In this document: piece by piece, positions 17,568-26,993 of the stretch | How positions within the stretch are numbered: position 1 is the stretch's first letter | Layout: each line of letters opens with the position of its first letter | Origin: Tahibacter harae | GTDB taxonomy: Bacteria > Pseudomonadota > Gammaproteobacteria > Xanthomonadales > Rhodanobacteraceae | NCBI RefSeq assembly: GCF_024437735.1 | Contig: NZ_JANFQO010000008.1 | Location: forward strand, 162,640 to 226,639 | Reading direction: 5' to 3' | Length of the DNA stretch: 64,000 bases | Translations under genes and position numbers: made by a program | Notes under the pieces: generated by a model | Seen by the model: only the letters and a program-made list of their open reading frames with translations | Databases searched by the model: none | Told to the model about the DNA's origin: nothing

Positions 17568-18116
17568 ATGAATCCCGCTCCAAACCTGTTCCTGATCGGT
17601 CCCATGGGTGCCGGCAAGACCACGATAGGCCGGCGCCTGGCCGAGCAACTGCAGCTGCCGTTCCATGACCTGGATCATGTGATCGAAGAACAGACCGGCG
17701 CCGCCATTCCGCTGATCTTCGAACTCGAAGGCGAAGCCGGCTTCCGCCGCCGCGAATGTGCTGCGCTGGCCGACTGTACCGCGCTGGACGGCATCGTCCT
17801 GGCCACCGGCGGCGGTGCGGTGCTGGATCCGCACAATCGCGAGCTGCTGGCTGCGCGCGGCTTCATCGTCTATCTGGAAACCGCCGTCGACATCCAGCTC
17901 AGCCGCCTCGCCCGCGACCGCAAGCGGCCGCTGCTGGCCGCGCCGGACCGGCGCGAGCGGCTGGAGCAGATGGCCGCCCTGCGCAACCCCCTCTACCGCA
18001 GCATTGCCGATCTCACCGTGATCTCCGACAACGAACATGCGGCCCACGTGGCCAGTGAACTGATCCAGCGCCTGCAGCAGCAATGGCGGCGCGAACCGGC
18101 GCCGGCCGCCGCATGA
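17568..18116 (+). CDS. aroK: Shikimate kinase
   Basis: ATP-dependent 3-phosphorylation of shikimate in chorismate synthesis. The 182-residue protein has the P-loop [18 protein letters not shown] (residues ~8-25), the [11 protein letters not shown] shikimate/Mg site, [16 protein letters not shown] and the lid arginine in RDRKRPLL. Stop and start overlap with aroB (ATGA, 18113-18116). First gene of an aroK-aroB-WGR-SPOR-hemE run resembling the gammaproteobacterial aroKB-damX locus. Confidence 0.95.
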   Translation: MNPAPNLFLIGPMGAGKTTIGRRLAEQLQLPFHDLDHVIEEQTGAAIPLIFELEGEAGFRRRECAALADCTALDGIVLATGGGAVLDPHNRELLAARGFIVYLETAVDIQLSRLARDRKRPLLAAPDRRERLEQMAALRNPLYRSIADLTVISDNEHAAHVASELIQRLQQQWRREPAPAAA

Positions 18117-19195
18117 GCCTGGCCCGGCAGCTCGACGTAGTCCTGGGTCCGCGCAGTTATCCGATCTGGATAGGCCAGGGGCTGCTCGCCGACAGCGGGC
18201 GCTGGCGCAGCGTGATCCGCGGCCGCCACGTGCTGGTGGTCAGCAACGAGACCGTGGCGCCGCTGTATCTCGACGCGGTACTGCGCGGCCTGGACGGCCT
18301 GCACTCGGCCAGCCTGGTGCTGCCCGACGGCGAACAGCACAAGTCGCTGGCGCGCTGTGCGGAGGTGCTGGATGCGCTGGCCGCGCTCAAGGCCAACCGC
18401 GACGCCTGCGTGATCGCACTGGGCGGCGGCGTCATCGGCGACCTCGCCGGCTTCGCCGCGGCCTGCTGGATGCGCGGTGTGGATTTCCTGCAGATCCCCA
18501 CCACCCTGCTCGCCCAGGTCGATTCCTCCGTCGGCGGCAAGACCGGCGTGAACCTGCCGGCCGGCAAGAACCTGGTCGGCGCCTTCCACCAGCCGCGCGG
18601 CGTGGTCATAGACACCGACACCCTGGCCACGCTGCCGCCGCGCGAGTACCGCTCCGGCCTGGCCGAAGTGGTCAAGTACGGCGCTATCGGCGATGCGGAA
18701 TTCTTCGCCTGGCTGCAGCGCAACGCCGCCGCGCTGGCCGCGCGCGAACCCGCCGCGCTGGGCGAGGCCATCGCGCGCAGCTGCCTGCACAAGGCCGGCG
18801 TGGTCGCCCGCGACGAGCGCGAGGAAGGCGAGCGCGCCCTGCTCAACTTCGGCCATACCTTCGGCCACGCGCTGGAAACCTTCTCCGGCTACGGCCAGCT
18901 GCTGCACGGCGAGGCCGTGGCCATAGGCATGGTACTGGCCGCGCAGCTGTCGCAGCAGTTGGGCCGCGCGCCCTCACGGGATACCCAGGCACTGATCGCG
19001 CTGCTGCAGGCGCTGGACCTGCCCACCGCCCTGCCCGCCGGCAGCGACGCCGAGGAACTGCTGCGCCTGATGTACCTGGACAAGAAGAACCTCAGCGGCC
19101 ATCTGCGCCTGATCCTCTGGCGCGGCATAGGCGCGGCGGAAATCGTGCCGGGCGTGGCCGACGCGGCGATACGGCCGGTGCTGCGGGCCGCCTGA
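18113..19195 (+). CDS. aroB: 3-dehydroquinate synthase
   Basis: NAD- and divalent-metal-dependent cyclisation of DAHP to 3-dehydroquinate, second step of the shikimate pathway. The 360-residue protein shows LPDGEQHKS, the nucleotide motif [20 protein letters not shown], the [20 protein letters not shown] signature, NLVGAFHQP, and the metal histidines in [12 protein letters not shown] and [13 protein letters not shown] 18113 overlaps the aroK stop by 4 bp; the frame reaches back to 18083 but the overlap start is the normal one. Confidence 0.96.
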   Translation: MSLARQLDVVLGPRSYPIWIGQGLLADSGRWRSVIRGRHVLVVSNETVAPLYLDAVLRGLDGLHSASLVLPDGEQHKSLARCAEVLDALAALKANRDACVIALGGGVIGDLAGFAAACWMRGVDFLQIPTTLLAQVDSSVGGKTGVNLPAGKNLVGAFHQPRGVVIDTDTLATLPPREYRSGLAEVVKYGAIGDAEFFAWLQRNAAALAAREPAALGEAIARSCLHKAGVVARDEREEGERALLNFGHTFGHALETFSGYGQLLHGEAVAIGMVLAAQLSQQLGRAPSRDTQALIALLQALDLPTALPAGSDAEELLRLMYLDKKNLSGHLRLILWRGIGAAEIVPGVADAAIRPVLRAA

Positions 19196-19440
19196 AACCG
19201 CCGTGCGAACGCTTGAAACCGCACAGGCGCGCCGCAGCCTTGCCCGGCACGGCCGGCACTGGAGTACATCCGCTGCCGCAGGCGCGCCCTGAACGGCGCC
19301 GCGTGACGCCGCCGGAGCCGGGCAGACGCCGCGGAATCCTGCCCTGCCTGGCCGAGACGGCGATCCGCCGGTGTTGCAGGCCGTCCCAAGCCGCGCCGCG
19401 TGCGACACCGGCGCGGCCAGGGCCGCTACAATCGGCGTCC

Positions 19441-19701
19441 ATGCGCATCTACATGCAAACCCAACCGGTCGCCGCGGAGCCTCCGCGCTACTACGAAGTC
19501 ATCCTGCAACAGGACCTGCTCGGCGGCTGGACCCTGTACCGTGAATGGGGCCAGCAGGGCGGCCGCAGCAGCAGCAAGCGCGAGGTCTATCTGGAGCGCG
19601 ACGACGCGCTCAACGCCTTCGCCCAGGCCCGCGACGCCCAGGTCAAGCGCGGCTTCCGCGTGGTCTTCAGTCAGGGCCTGGAGGCGCCGCATGTACGCTG
19701 A
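19441..19701 (+). CDS. WGR-domain protein
   Basis: An 86-residue protein consisting almost entirely of one WGR domain: PRYYEVILQQDLLGGWTLYR, the name-giving EWGQQGGR box, then KREVYLERDDALNAFAQA and KRGFRV. WGR domains bind nucleic acid ends in PARPs and occur as small stand-alone proteins of unknown role in bacteria. ATG 19441 is chosen since the similarity starts just after it. The last 11 bp overlap the start of the SPOR-protein gene, so the pair is translationally linked. Its place between aroB and the DamX-like gene is unusual. Confidence 0.85.
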   Translation: MRIYMQTQPVAAEPPRYYEVILQQDLLGGWTLYREWGQQGGRSSSKREVYLERDDALNAFAQARDAQVKRGFRVVFSQGLEAPHVR

Positions 19702-21139
19702 GCGCCGCGCGCCGCTGCTGCTCTGGGCCCTGGGACTGGCCTGGACCGCTCCGCTGGCGGCGCAGGACGAACACATCTTTGAACCCGGGACCCGGCATGT
19801 CTGCGTGCCGGCCGCCAGCGGCCAGGGCTGGGACTGCAGCTCCGCCGAGGCTCCGCCGGCCGCGGCCGCCGAACGCCCGCGCGAACCGCGCCTGCGCAGC
19901 AGCAGCGAAATCCCCGACGATCCCGCGCCGCCGGCAGCCATCGCAGCACCTGCGGAAGCCGAACCGGCCACGCGCGTGGAAAGCCTGCCGGCCCAGCCCG
20001 CGGCCGCGGCACCAGCCCGGGCCGGTGCGCCGGCGCGGAGCGCGGACTCCGCCGCCGGCAACAGCACCGGTTCCAGTGTGCGCGCCGGCACCACAGCCGG
20101 CTCCGGCGCAAGCGCCAGTTCCGGCGCCGCAGCCACCGGCCACACTGCTCCGGCAAAGACAGCCAGCCAGGCAAGTGCAAACGACGCCCGCTCGCGCCGC
20201 GTACCCAGCTATCTGCTCGCCCCTGAATCGCGCGAGGCGCACAGCGACAGCAGTCCGCCGCGCAGCGAACCGGCAGCGGCAGGGACGGCGCCTGCGGCGT
20301 CGACAGCCGCGGCAACGCCGGCGCGCGGCGAATCCGCACCGGCAGCGCAAGCCACCGCAGCAGCGCCGGCCGCCGCACCCGCGCGCGCAGCAACGCCTGG
20401 CGCAGCGACCGCGCCGCCAGCAGCAAGCCGGCACGCACCGGAGGCCGCGGCAACAGCCGGCGCGACCGAAGCGGCGACAGCCTCCGCCCAGCCTGCCGCG
20501 AACGCGCAGGCCAGCACGGACACACGAGCGGCCGCGACCAGGCCGGAAACCGCTTCTCAGGACTCCGCAGCAACGACGACGACTTCCACGCGGACCAGCC
20601 CGGCAACGGCAGCGGCTTCGCCAGATTCCACGTCCGGCCAGTCCACGGCCGCGCCCTCGGCACCGGCGACACAGCCAGGATCGACCCGACCCGCGTCTGC
20701 GGCCACGGCATCGCAGCCCACCACCGCACCGCCGGCCGCCTCACCGACTTCACCCACCGCCGCATCGGCCACCAACACGGCTGCAAGCGCCGGCCCCACG
20801 TCCAGCAGCAGCGCCGCTGCACCGGCCGGCAACACCGTACTGCGCGGCAGCGCCGAATTCCGCCGCCTGGGCGACGGCCGCTTCGTGCTGGAGCTGGCCA
20901 GCGGCAGCGACCGCAGCGCCGTGGAATACGAGGCCGGCCGCATCGCACCCACGCGCGGCGAGATCTATCTGCTGCCGCTGAGCCGCGACGGTGCGCCCTG
21001 GTATCTGGCCGTCTGGGGCGACTTCGACACCGTCGATGCCGCGCGCGCCGCCCGCGGCGAAGCCATCGCCGTCGGCGCCATGCGCGCCGGCTGGCCACGC
21101 CGCGCCGGGCCGCTGAAGCAGGAGCTGCGCGGACAATGA
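19691..21139 (+). CDS. SPOR-domain protein, DamX-like, with long Ala/Thr/Pro/Ser linker
   Basis: A 482-residue exported or membrane-anchored protein. Residues 1-24 are a signal peptide or uncleaved anchor (LLLWALGLAWTAPLAAQ). A short conserved part with two cysteines (HVCVPA, WDCSSA) is followed by ~330 residues of very low-complexity Ala/Thr/Ser/Pro sequence, and residues ~400-480 form a SPOR-like domain (FRRLGDGRFVLELASG ... WYLAVWGDFDTVDAARAA). SPOR domains bind glycan strands lacking stem peptides at the division septum. Position after aroKB matches damX of enterobacteria, but the anchor topology differs, so I do not give the name. Confidence 0.8.
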   Translation: MYAERRAPLLLWALGLAWTAPLAAQDEHIFEPGTRHVCVPAASGQGWDCSSAEAPPAAAAERPREPRLRSSSEIPDDPAPPAAIAAPAEAEPATRVESLPAQPAAAAPARAGAPARSADSAAGNSTGSSVRAGTTAGSGASASSGAAATGHTAPAKTASQASANDARSRRVPSYLLAPESREAHSDSSPPRSEPAAAGTAPAASTAAATPARGESAPAAQATAAAPAAAPARAATPGAATAPPAASRHAPEAAATAGATEAATASAQPAANAQASTDTRAAATRPETASQDSAATTTTSTRTSPATAAASPDSTSGQSTAAPSAPATQPGSTRPASAATASQPTTAPPAASPTSPTAASATNTAASAGPTSSSSAAAPAGNTVLRGSAEFRRLGDGRFVLELASGSDRSAVEYEAGRIAPTRGEIYLLPLSRDGAPWYLAVWGDFDTVDAARAARGEAIAVGAMRAGWPRRAGPLKQELRGQ

Positions 21140-21283
21140 TCCCGCCCGGCCGCCGCCGCGCGACGGCGCAGCGGCGCTGCCCGCGCCAGGCGGCCCGGCC
21201 GGCCACGGCGGGTCCGTTGCGGCATCTGCGACCGCGCAGCCGGCCGTCCACATCAAGACAATTCCCCAATCCAGGTTGCCCGA

Positions 21284-22330
21284 ATGAAAAACGATCGTTT
21301 CCTGCGCGCCCTGCGCTGCGAGCCGGTGGACTGCACGCCGGTATGGCTGATGCGCCAGGCCGGCCGCTATCTGCCGGAATACCGCGCCACGCGCGCGCAG
21401 GCCGGCAGCTTCATGGCCCTGTGCACCAATCCGGAACTGGCCTGCGAAGTCACCCTGCAGCCGCTGCGGCGCTTCGCGCTGGATGCGGCCATCCTGTTCT
21501 CCGACATCCTCACCGTGCCCGACGCCATGGGCCTGGGCCTGCATTTCGCCGAAGGCGAAGGCCCCAAGTTCCGCAACCCCGTGCGCAGCGCGGCCGACAT
21601 AGACCGCCTCGGCCAGCCCGATCCGGAAGGCGAACTGCGTTACGTCATGGATGCCGTGCGCACGATCCGGCGCGAGCTGGACGGCCGCGTGCCGCTGATC
21701 GGCTTCGCCGGCAGTCCCTGGACCCTGGCCTGCTACATGGTGCAGGGCGAAGGCTCGGCGAATTTCCCGCTGCCCAAGGCCATGCTGTGGAACGAGCCGC
21801 AGCAGATGCACCGGCTGCTGGATATCGTCGCGCGCTCGGTCGCCAGCTATCTCGCCGCCCAGGCCGCCGCCGGCGCCCAGGCGCTGATGGTGTTCGATAC
21901 CTGGGGCGGCCTGCTCGCACCGGCCCAGTTCCAGGAATTCTCGCTGCGCTACCTGGGCCAGATCGTGGCCGAACTCAAGGCGGATCCGCGCGCCCGCGAG
22001 GTGCCCGTGATCCTGTTTTCCAAGGGCGCCAACGGCCACCTGCCTGGCCTGGCCGCGACAGGCTGCAACGGCCTGGGCGTAGACTGGACCATGGACCTGT
22101 CCAGCGCGCGCGCGCTGGTCGGCCCGCATATCGCCCTGCAAGGCAACCTCGACCCGGCCGCGCTGCAGGCCTCACCCGAGGCGATCCGCCGCGAAGTCGC
22201 CCGCGTGCTGGCCAGCCACGGCAAGAACCCCGGCCATATCTTCAACCTGGGCCACGGCATCACGCCGGATGTGAAGCCCGAGCATGTGGCAGCGCTGGTC
22301 GAGGCCGTGCACGAGCTGAGCCAGGCTTGA
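21284..22330 (+). CDS. hemE: Uroporphyrinogen decarboxylase
   Basis: Decarboxylates uroporphyrinogen III to coproporphyrinogen III in haem synthesis. The 348-residue protein has the N-terminal [16 protein letters not shown] signature (substrate-binding Arg), [15 protein letters not shown] with the catalytic Asp, and [16 protein letters not shown]. The C-terminal [16 protein letters not shown] is also typical. It follows the SPOR gene after a 144-bp gap and is the last gene of this rightward run; a GGGATTC-type repeat cluster begins at its stop codon. Confidence 0.96.
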   Translation: MKNDRFLRALRCEPVDCTPVWLMRQAGRYLPEYRATRAQAGSFMALCTNPELACEVTLQPLRRFALDAAILFSDILTVPDAMGLGLHFAEGEGPKFRNPVRSAADIDRLGQPDPEGELRYVMDAVRTIRRELDGRVPLIGFAGSPWTLACYMVQGEGSANFPLPKAMLWNEPQQMHRLLDIVARSVASYLAAQAAAGAQALMVFDTWGGLLAPAQFQEFSLRYLGQIVAELKADPRAREVPVILFSKGANGHLPGLAATGCNGLGVDWTMDLSSARALVGPHIALQGNLDPAALQASPEAIRREVARVLASHGKNPGHIFNLGHGITPDVKPEHVAALVEAVHELSQA

Positions 22331-22412
22331 GAAGCCGGGATCCGGAATCGGAGATTCGGGATTTGTAAAGAAATCCCGGATCTCGAACCAAATACGAATA
22401 TCGGATCCCGAC
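22331..22412. repeat. GGGATTC/GGGATCC-type short repeat cluster 1
   Basis: Degenerate heptamer-like units in both orientations (GCCGGGATCCGGAATCGGAG, ATTCGGGATTTG, AATCCCGGATCTCG, CGGATCCCGACTC) fill the gap between two convergent genes. Same sequence style as the clusters at 23.3, 28.7 and 62.2 kb. Confidence 0.65.
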
Positions 22413-22862
22413 TCAGGGCTCTCCCAGCTCCCACAGTACGTTGATGATGCGCCACTCGCCGTCCTCGGCGCGCACCAGGTGCATGTAGTCCACCCATTCG
22501 TCCATCTGCAGGCGCACCGAGGCGACATTGCCGAAGCCATCGAGGATCTCGACCTCGGCGCGCCGCGGCGCCTTGGCATAGCGCTGCGCATTTTCCGGCC
22601 TGGTGCCGGCAACAAGGCCGGCCTTGTCCAGCTCCGACAGTTCGCGCCTGCGCTCCTTGTTCTTCAGATAGGCGCGCTTGGCCAGCTTGTCGTGCAGCAC
22701 GCCGGCCATCTGCGCGCCGTCGCCGGCGTACCAGCCGCGGGCATAGGCCAGCGCCGCGGCGCGAACGGCGGCCTGGTCGGATTCGCCCAGATGCACTTCG
22801 GCCGCCAGGGCAGGGGCAGCGGCGCAGAACGCGATCAGCACGGCGGCGAACAAGGACTTCAT
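22413..22862 (-). CDS. Exported NTF2/SnoaL-like protein
   Basis: A 149-residue protein with a Sec signal peptide (MKSLFAAVLIAFCAAAPALA, cleavage after residue 20). The mature region (AAALAYARGWYAGDGAQMAG ... VLHDKLAKRAYLK ... EDGEWRIINVLWEL) fits the cystatin/NTF2-like fold of the putative lumazine-binding (Lumazine_bd_2) family, in which a small basket binds an unknown ligand. ATG 22862 has a GGAG site; upstream extension to 23219 is not supported. Confidence 0.75.
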   Translation of the reverse strand: MKSLFAAVLIAFCAAAPALAAEVHLGESDQAAVRAAALAYARGWYAGDGAQMAGVLHDKLAKRAYLKNKERRRELSELDKAGLVAGTRPENAQRYAKAPRRAEVEILDGFGNVASVRLQMDEWVDYMHLVRAEDGEWRIINVLWELGEP

Positions 22863-23294
22863 GCAGCAACTCCGCAAAGTAGAGGGACAGGATGAGAGGC
22901 GGGACGAACGGCCGATCCTGCCCGAACACGCCGCACACGGAAACAGCCGGCGCCGGGAATGACCGCCGCCGCAAAGCCGGGTTCGCGCCGGTCGCCCGGC
23001 GGTGCGGAATTTGCGCCGGACTGCTGGAAGCCGGTGGCGGCGTGGCCGGAGCCGCCGCCGTTGGCTTGGTGATCCGACGAGGAAGATCTTCGCGGTGTTT
23101 TTATGGCAACAACCTGGATCCTGCGCCGGGATTTGGCGCCGCCCCCTCACCCCAGTCCTCTCCCCCAAGCGAGCTTGGAGGAGAGGGAGCTTTCCGCTTT
23201 TCCTGAATAAAATCGGCAAATTTCACTTGCCAAAAAAAACGGATTCCGCCGCACACTCCCTGCGAACCCCGAACCCCGAACCCCGAACCCCGAA
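22863..23294. other. Non-coding gap with two repeat types
   Basis: 432 bp between two leftward genes; I see no credible gene. It holds a copy of the CCCTCTCCCCCAAG palindrome (23137-23188) and a tandem CGAACCC run (23264-23312). Confidence 0.75.
23137..23188 (+). repeat. Dispersed intergenic palindrome, copy 3
   Basis: CCCCCTCACCCCAGTCCTCTCCCCCAAGC, a short loop, then GCTTGGAGGAGAGGGAGC. Same arrangement as the copies at 5.6 and 45.8 kb. Confidence 0.8.
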
Positions 23295-23312
23295 TCACAA
23301 ATCACAACCTGA
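23264..23312 (+). repeat. GAACCCC tandem repeat cluster 2
   Basis: At least four perfect tandem copies of CCCCGAA followed by AATCACAAATCACAA. It ends inside the 3' end of the downstream leftward kinase gene (stop at 23295). Confidence 0.75.
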
Positions 23313-26300
23313 AGCATCCCCAAACTCCGCCGCCAGCAAAGCCCGCGTAACCGGTTTGCGCAGAAAGCCGTCCATGCCGGCGGCCCTGGCCTGAACCTCG
23401 ACATCCGCGTCGCTGCGTGCGGTCAGTGCAACGATGCGCAGTCGCTGCACGGATTCCTGTTCCTGCGCGCGCAGCAGGCGGGCGAGCTGGAAGCCGTCCA
23501 CGTCGGGCAGGTCCAGGTCCAGCAGCACCCGCTGCGGCCGGCGCGTCGCGACTTCAGCCAGGGCGGCCAGGGCCTGCGGTGCGTGGCGTACGGTATGGCC
23601 CAGGCTCTGCAGCAGTTCGGTCAGCACCTGGGCGACGGTGGGATCGTCGTCGACCAGCAGCACGTCCAGCGCGGGGGCGGGCGCGGCAGGTGCCGGAGCC
23701 GGCGGCGTCTCGGCGGGAGCGGCCGGCAGGCGCAGCGACACGGTGAAGGTGCTGCCGCGGCCGGGCGCGGTTTCCACGCTGATATGGCCGCCCATGAGCC
23801 GGACCAGTTCGCCGGAAATGGCCAGGCCCAGGCCACTGCCTCCCTTGCTGCGGCCGTTCGCATCCTGGCTGTACTGCTGGAACAGGCGTGCCTGCATGGC
23901 CGTGTCCATGCCGGGGCCGGTGTCGCTGATGCGGAAACGCTGCTCGCCCGGCTCGGCCGCGGCCAGTTCCAGCGTCACGCCGCCGACCTCGGTGAACTTC
24001 ACCGCATTGTTCACGATGTTCAGCAATATCTGGCGCAGACGCTGGGCATCGCCGATCACCGCGACCGGCGGCCGCACCGGCAGGCGCACCAGGAAGCCTA
24101 TGCCCTTGCGCGCGGCCAGGGCGTGGCCTACGTCGGCCACGTCGTGCAGTACGCGCTGGGGATCGAAGGCGGCCTGCTCCAGGCGCAGTTGGCCGGCTTC
24201 GACGCGGGCCAGGTCCAGCGCGTCGTTGACCAGGCGCAGCATGTGTTCGCCGGACGTGCGTATGCCGCCGACATAGCTGAGCTGGCGCGGTTCCAGCGGC
24301 GTGCGCTGCAGCAGCTCGGCCATGCCCAGCAGGCCGGTCATGGGCGTGCGTATCTCGTGGCCGAGGTGGGCGAGGAAATGCGACTTGGCCGCGCTGGCCT
24401 GCTCGGCCAGCTCGCGCCGCTGCGAGGCCAGCGCCAGCGCATGCGCGCGCGCAACGCGGCGGCGCCAGACCAGCCCGCCGAGCAGCGCGAACGCCGCCAG
24501 CAGCACCGCGTACAGCACATAGGCCAAGGGCCGCGCCCACGGCGGCGCGGCGACGACGACGTGCAGCGGCGCGGCCAGCTCGACGCGGTCGTCGAAGCCG
24601 GTATGCGCACGCACATGCAGGCGGTAGTCGCCGGTGCGCAGCTGGGCCAGTTCGCGCTGGCCGCTGTCGCTGCCGGCGATCCAGCTGCTGTCGAAGCCCT
24701 GCAGCAGGAATTCGTAGCGGTTGGCCGCGACGTAGGACAACGCGCGCGCTTCCACGCGCAGGTCGCGGTCGTTCCAGGCCAGCAGCACGGGCTGGGCCGG
24801 ATCGAAGGCGTATTCGCCGCTGCCGCGGCGCACGCGCACGCCGGTCAGGCGCAGCGGCGGCGGCGGCAGCTGCGGATCGGCGGCGCTGGTGTCGAACGCG
24901 ACCACGCCGACCGTGGTCGCCGCCACCGCAACGCCATCGGCACGCAGGGAAAGACTGCGGTCGACGAATTCCGAACCCTGCAGGCCGGCCTCGGCGGCGT
25001 AGTGGCGCACTTCGCTGCGGCGCGGATCGACCCGGTACAGGCCGCGCGGCGTGCTCACCCACAGGCGCTCGCGCGTATCCAGCACCAGCGCGCCGGCGTC
25101 CAGCGCCGGCCAGCCCTGCGCAGCGTCGATCAGCTGCGTGCGCACATAGCCGGCGGCGCCGCGCGGCGCGTAGCGCTCCAGCGCGCCGAAGCGGTGCAGC
25201 CAGACGCTGCCGTCGGCGGCAAAGGCAAAAGCATGGATGCGCGTCTCCGGCAGGCCGGTCACCGCGGCGAAGCGGCCCGCGGCGCTGTCGTAGCGATCCA
25301 TGCCGCGCACATGGGAGACCCACAGCGAACCGTCCGGCGCGCCGCGCATGGATTCGACATCGGCATCGCGCAGGCCGCTGGCGCCGGGCAGGAAACGCTG
25401 CGGCGCCAGCGTGGCCGGGTCGATGCGCGCCAGTCCCGCACCACGCGCACTGGCCCAGACCGCGCCGCCGTGTTCCAGCATCTGGTCGATGGGACCGGCC
25501 GGCAAGGCATCCGCCGCCGTCGCGTCGGCGCGGATATCCTGGGCCGAACCCGCATTCAGATCGACTACGCGAATGCCGCGGTGCTGGCCCAGCCAGAGCC
25601 GCGCGCGCTGGTCCTGCAGCACCGAGCGGCGGCGTTTTTCCTCGCCGCCGATGCGTTCGCCCCAGCGGTCGGTGCGGCCGCTGTGCAGATCGACCCGGTC
25701 CACCCGGCCGGCCAGACCGACTACCCAGACGCCATCCTCGGCGCCGGCGGTCAGGCCCTGGATGCGCCCCGGCGAAAGGCTGTCGCTGCGGCCGGGTTCC
25801 TCGCGCCATTGCGAGAAGCGGCGCCAGGTCGGCGCGAGATAGGCCACGCCGCCGTCCAGGGTTGCCAGCCACAGGCCGCCTTCGCGGTCGGCGAGCAGGT
25901 CGAACACGTCCTCGCCGGGCAGGCCGCCGGGCATCAGCGGCTGGGCGCGGTAGACGATCTCGCCGCCCTGGGCATTGCGCCGCACCGCGCCCTGGCGCGT
26001 GCCCAGCCAGTAATCGCCGCTGCTGTCGCGCAGGGCGGCGTAGAGCATGCGCGGCGCCACGCCGGGATCGACCCGCTGCACCGCACCCTGCAGGGTAATG
26101 CGGTAGACGCCGGCCGAGGTCGTCGCCAGCACCTGGCCGTCCTCGGAGGCCAGCGCCATCACCTGCGGCGCGCCGGGCTGGCCGTGCAAAAGCACTTTCT
26201 CTATTTTTCCATCCTTGCGCCGCCGCGCCAGGCCCGCGTCGCTGCCTATCCACAGGCTGCCGTCGTCGGTACCGAGCAGGCTGAGGACATTGTCCGAAGC

Positions 26301-26831
26301 CAGGCCCGCGCCGTCGGCGGTGCGGAAATGATCGAAGCCCGCGCCGTCGGCGCGCAGCCGGTCCAGGCCGCCGGCGTACATGCCCACCCAGATCGCGCCG
26401 CTCGTGTCCTGGCTGATCGCCCAGACATCGTCGGCGGAAAGGCTGGCCGGATCCTTGTCGTCGTGGCGGTAGCGGCGGAAACGCTGGCGTGCCGCGTCGA
26501 GCACGTTCAGGCCGCTGCCCTCGCCGCCGGCCCAGACGCGGTTGGCCTGATCCACGAACAGAGCCGAGACTTCGTTGCGTGCGATGGAGTTATCGTCGCC
26601 GGGAATATTGCGCCAGACGCGGAAGGCGACGCCGTCGTAGCGCGCCAGGCCGTCGTGGGTGCCGGCCCAGATGAAGCCGTCGCGGTCCTCCGCCAGCTTG
26701 TAGACGGTGGATGACGGCAGGCCGTCGTCCACGCCGTGGCGGCGGAACATCGGCGTCTCGGCCAGCGGCACCGCCGCGGCAGGCGCGCCAGTCAGCAGCA
26801 ACAGCAAGACCAACACGCGGCACAGCCGCAT
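23295..26831 (-). CDS. Two-component propeller hybrid histidine kinase with C-terminal receiver
   Basis: A 1178-residue one-protein sensor of the hybrid two-component-system family. A signal peptide (1-20) precedes a ~14-blade periplasmic double propeller (~25-620) with repeated DxxGxIWxGT/AGL units (e.g. EDRDGFIWAGTHDGL, QDTSGAIWVGM). A YYY-type beta-sandwich (~660-750) precedes one transmembrane span (~755-780: LAYVLYAVLLAAFALLGGLV). Then a kinase core with GHEIRTPMTG (His825), NIVNNAVKFTEVG, ISDTGPGM and GSGLGLAIS, and a receiver with LLVDDDPTVAQ and acceptor Asp1105 in LLDLDLPDVDG. Such kinases often sense polysaccharides, but no carbohydrate genes are nearby. An effector with DNA-binding is not fused or adjacent. 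Confidence 0.93.
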   Translation of the reverse strand: MRLCRVLVLLLLLTGAPAAAVPLAETPMFRRHGVDDGLPSSTVYKLAEDRDGFIWAGTHDGLARYDGVAFRVWRNIPGDDNSIARNEVSALFVDQANRVWAGGEGSGLNVLDAARQRFRRYRHDDKDPASLSADDVWAISQDTSGAIWVGMYAGGLDRLRADGAGFDHFRTADGAGLASDNVLSLLGTDDGSLWIGSDAGLARRRKDGKIEKVLLHGQPGAPQVMALASEDGQVLATTSAGVYRITLQGAVQRVDPGVAPRMLYAALRDSSGDYWLGTRQGAVRRNAQGGEIVYRAQPLMPGGLPGEDVFDLLADREGGLWLATLDGGVAYLAPTWRRFSQWREEPGRSDSLSPGRIQGLTAGAEDGVWVVGLAGRVDRVDLHSGRTDRWGERIGGEEKRRRSVLQDQRARLWLGQHRGIRVVDLNAGSAQDIRADATAADALPAGPIDQMLEHGGAVWASARGAGLARIDPATLAPQRFLPGASGLRDADVESMRGAPDGSLWVSHVRGMDRYDSAAGRFAAVTGLPETRIHAFAFAADGSVWLHRFGALERYAPRGAAGYVRTQLIDAAQGWPALDAGALVLDTRERLWVSTPRGLYRVDPRRSEVRHYAAEAGLQGSEFVDRSLSLRADGVAVAATTVGVVAFDTSAADPQLPPPPLRLTGVRVRRGSGEYAFDPAQPVLLAWNDRDLRVEARALSYVAANRYEFLLQGFDSSWIAGSDSGQRELAQLRTGDYRLHVRAHTGFDDRVELAAPLHVVVAAPPWARPLAYVLYAVLLAAFALLGGLVWRRRVARAHALALASQRRELAEQASAAKSHFLAHLGHEIRTPMTGLLGMAELLQRTPLEPRQLSYVGGIRTSGEHMLRLVNDALDLARVEAGQLRLEQAAFDPQRVLHDVADVGHALAARKGIGFLVRLPVRPPVAVIGDAQRLRQILLNIVNNAVKFTEVGGVTLELAAAEPGEQRFRISDTGPGMDTAMQARLFQQYSQDANGRSKGGSGLGLAISGELVRLMGGHISVETAPGRGSTFTVSLRLPAAPAETPPAPAPAAPAPALDVLLVDDDPTVAQVLTELLQSLGHTVRHAPQALAALAEVATRRPQRVLLDLDLPDVDGFQLARLLRAQEQESVQRLRIVALTARSDADVEVQARAAGMDGFLRKPVTRALLAAEFGDASGCDL

Positions 26832-26993
26832 AGCGTCTCCCCGATGGGCGGTCCGGAACCCCGCCGGACCGGCGGCCGCGCCAGCGCGCAGGCGGCCGAT
26901 GATGCCAGAAGCCCGCGCCGCGTATAAAAGGTGGACTTGTCATGGATGCCGGCGGCCCGCGCCGGCCGCGGCCGGCCTTGCTAGCATGGCGGC

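Noticed and set aside
22331..23312. Repeat clusters considered as a CRISPR array
   Set aside because: Units are heptamers without spacers of constant size and no cas genes are near.
23583..26714. A 1043-codon open frame on the plus strand opposite the propeller kinase
   Set aside because: Antisense shadow; the minus-strand frame has all kinase and receiver motifs.
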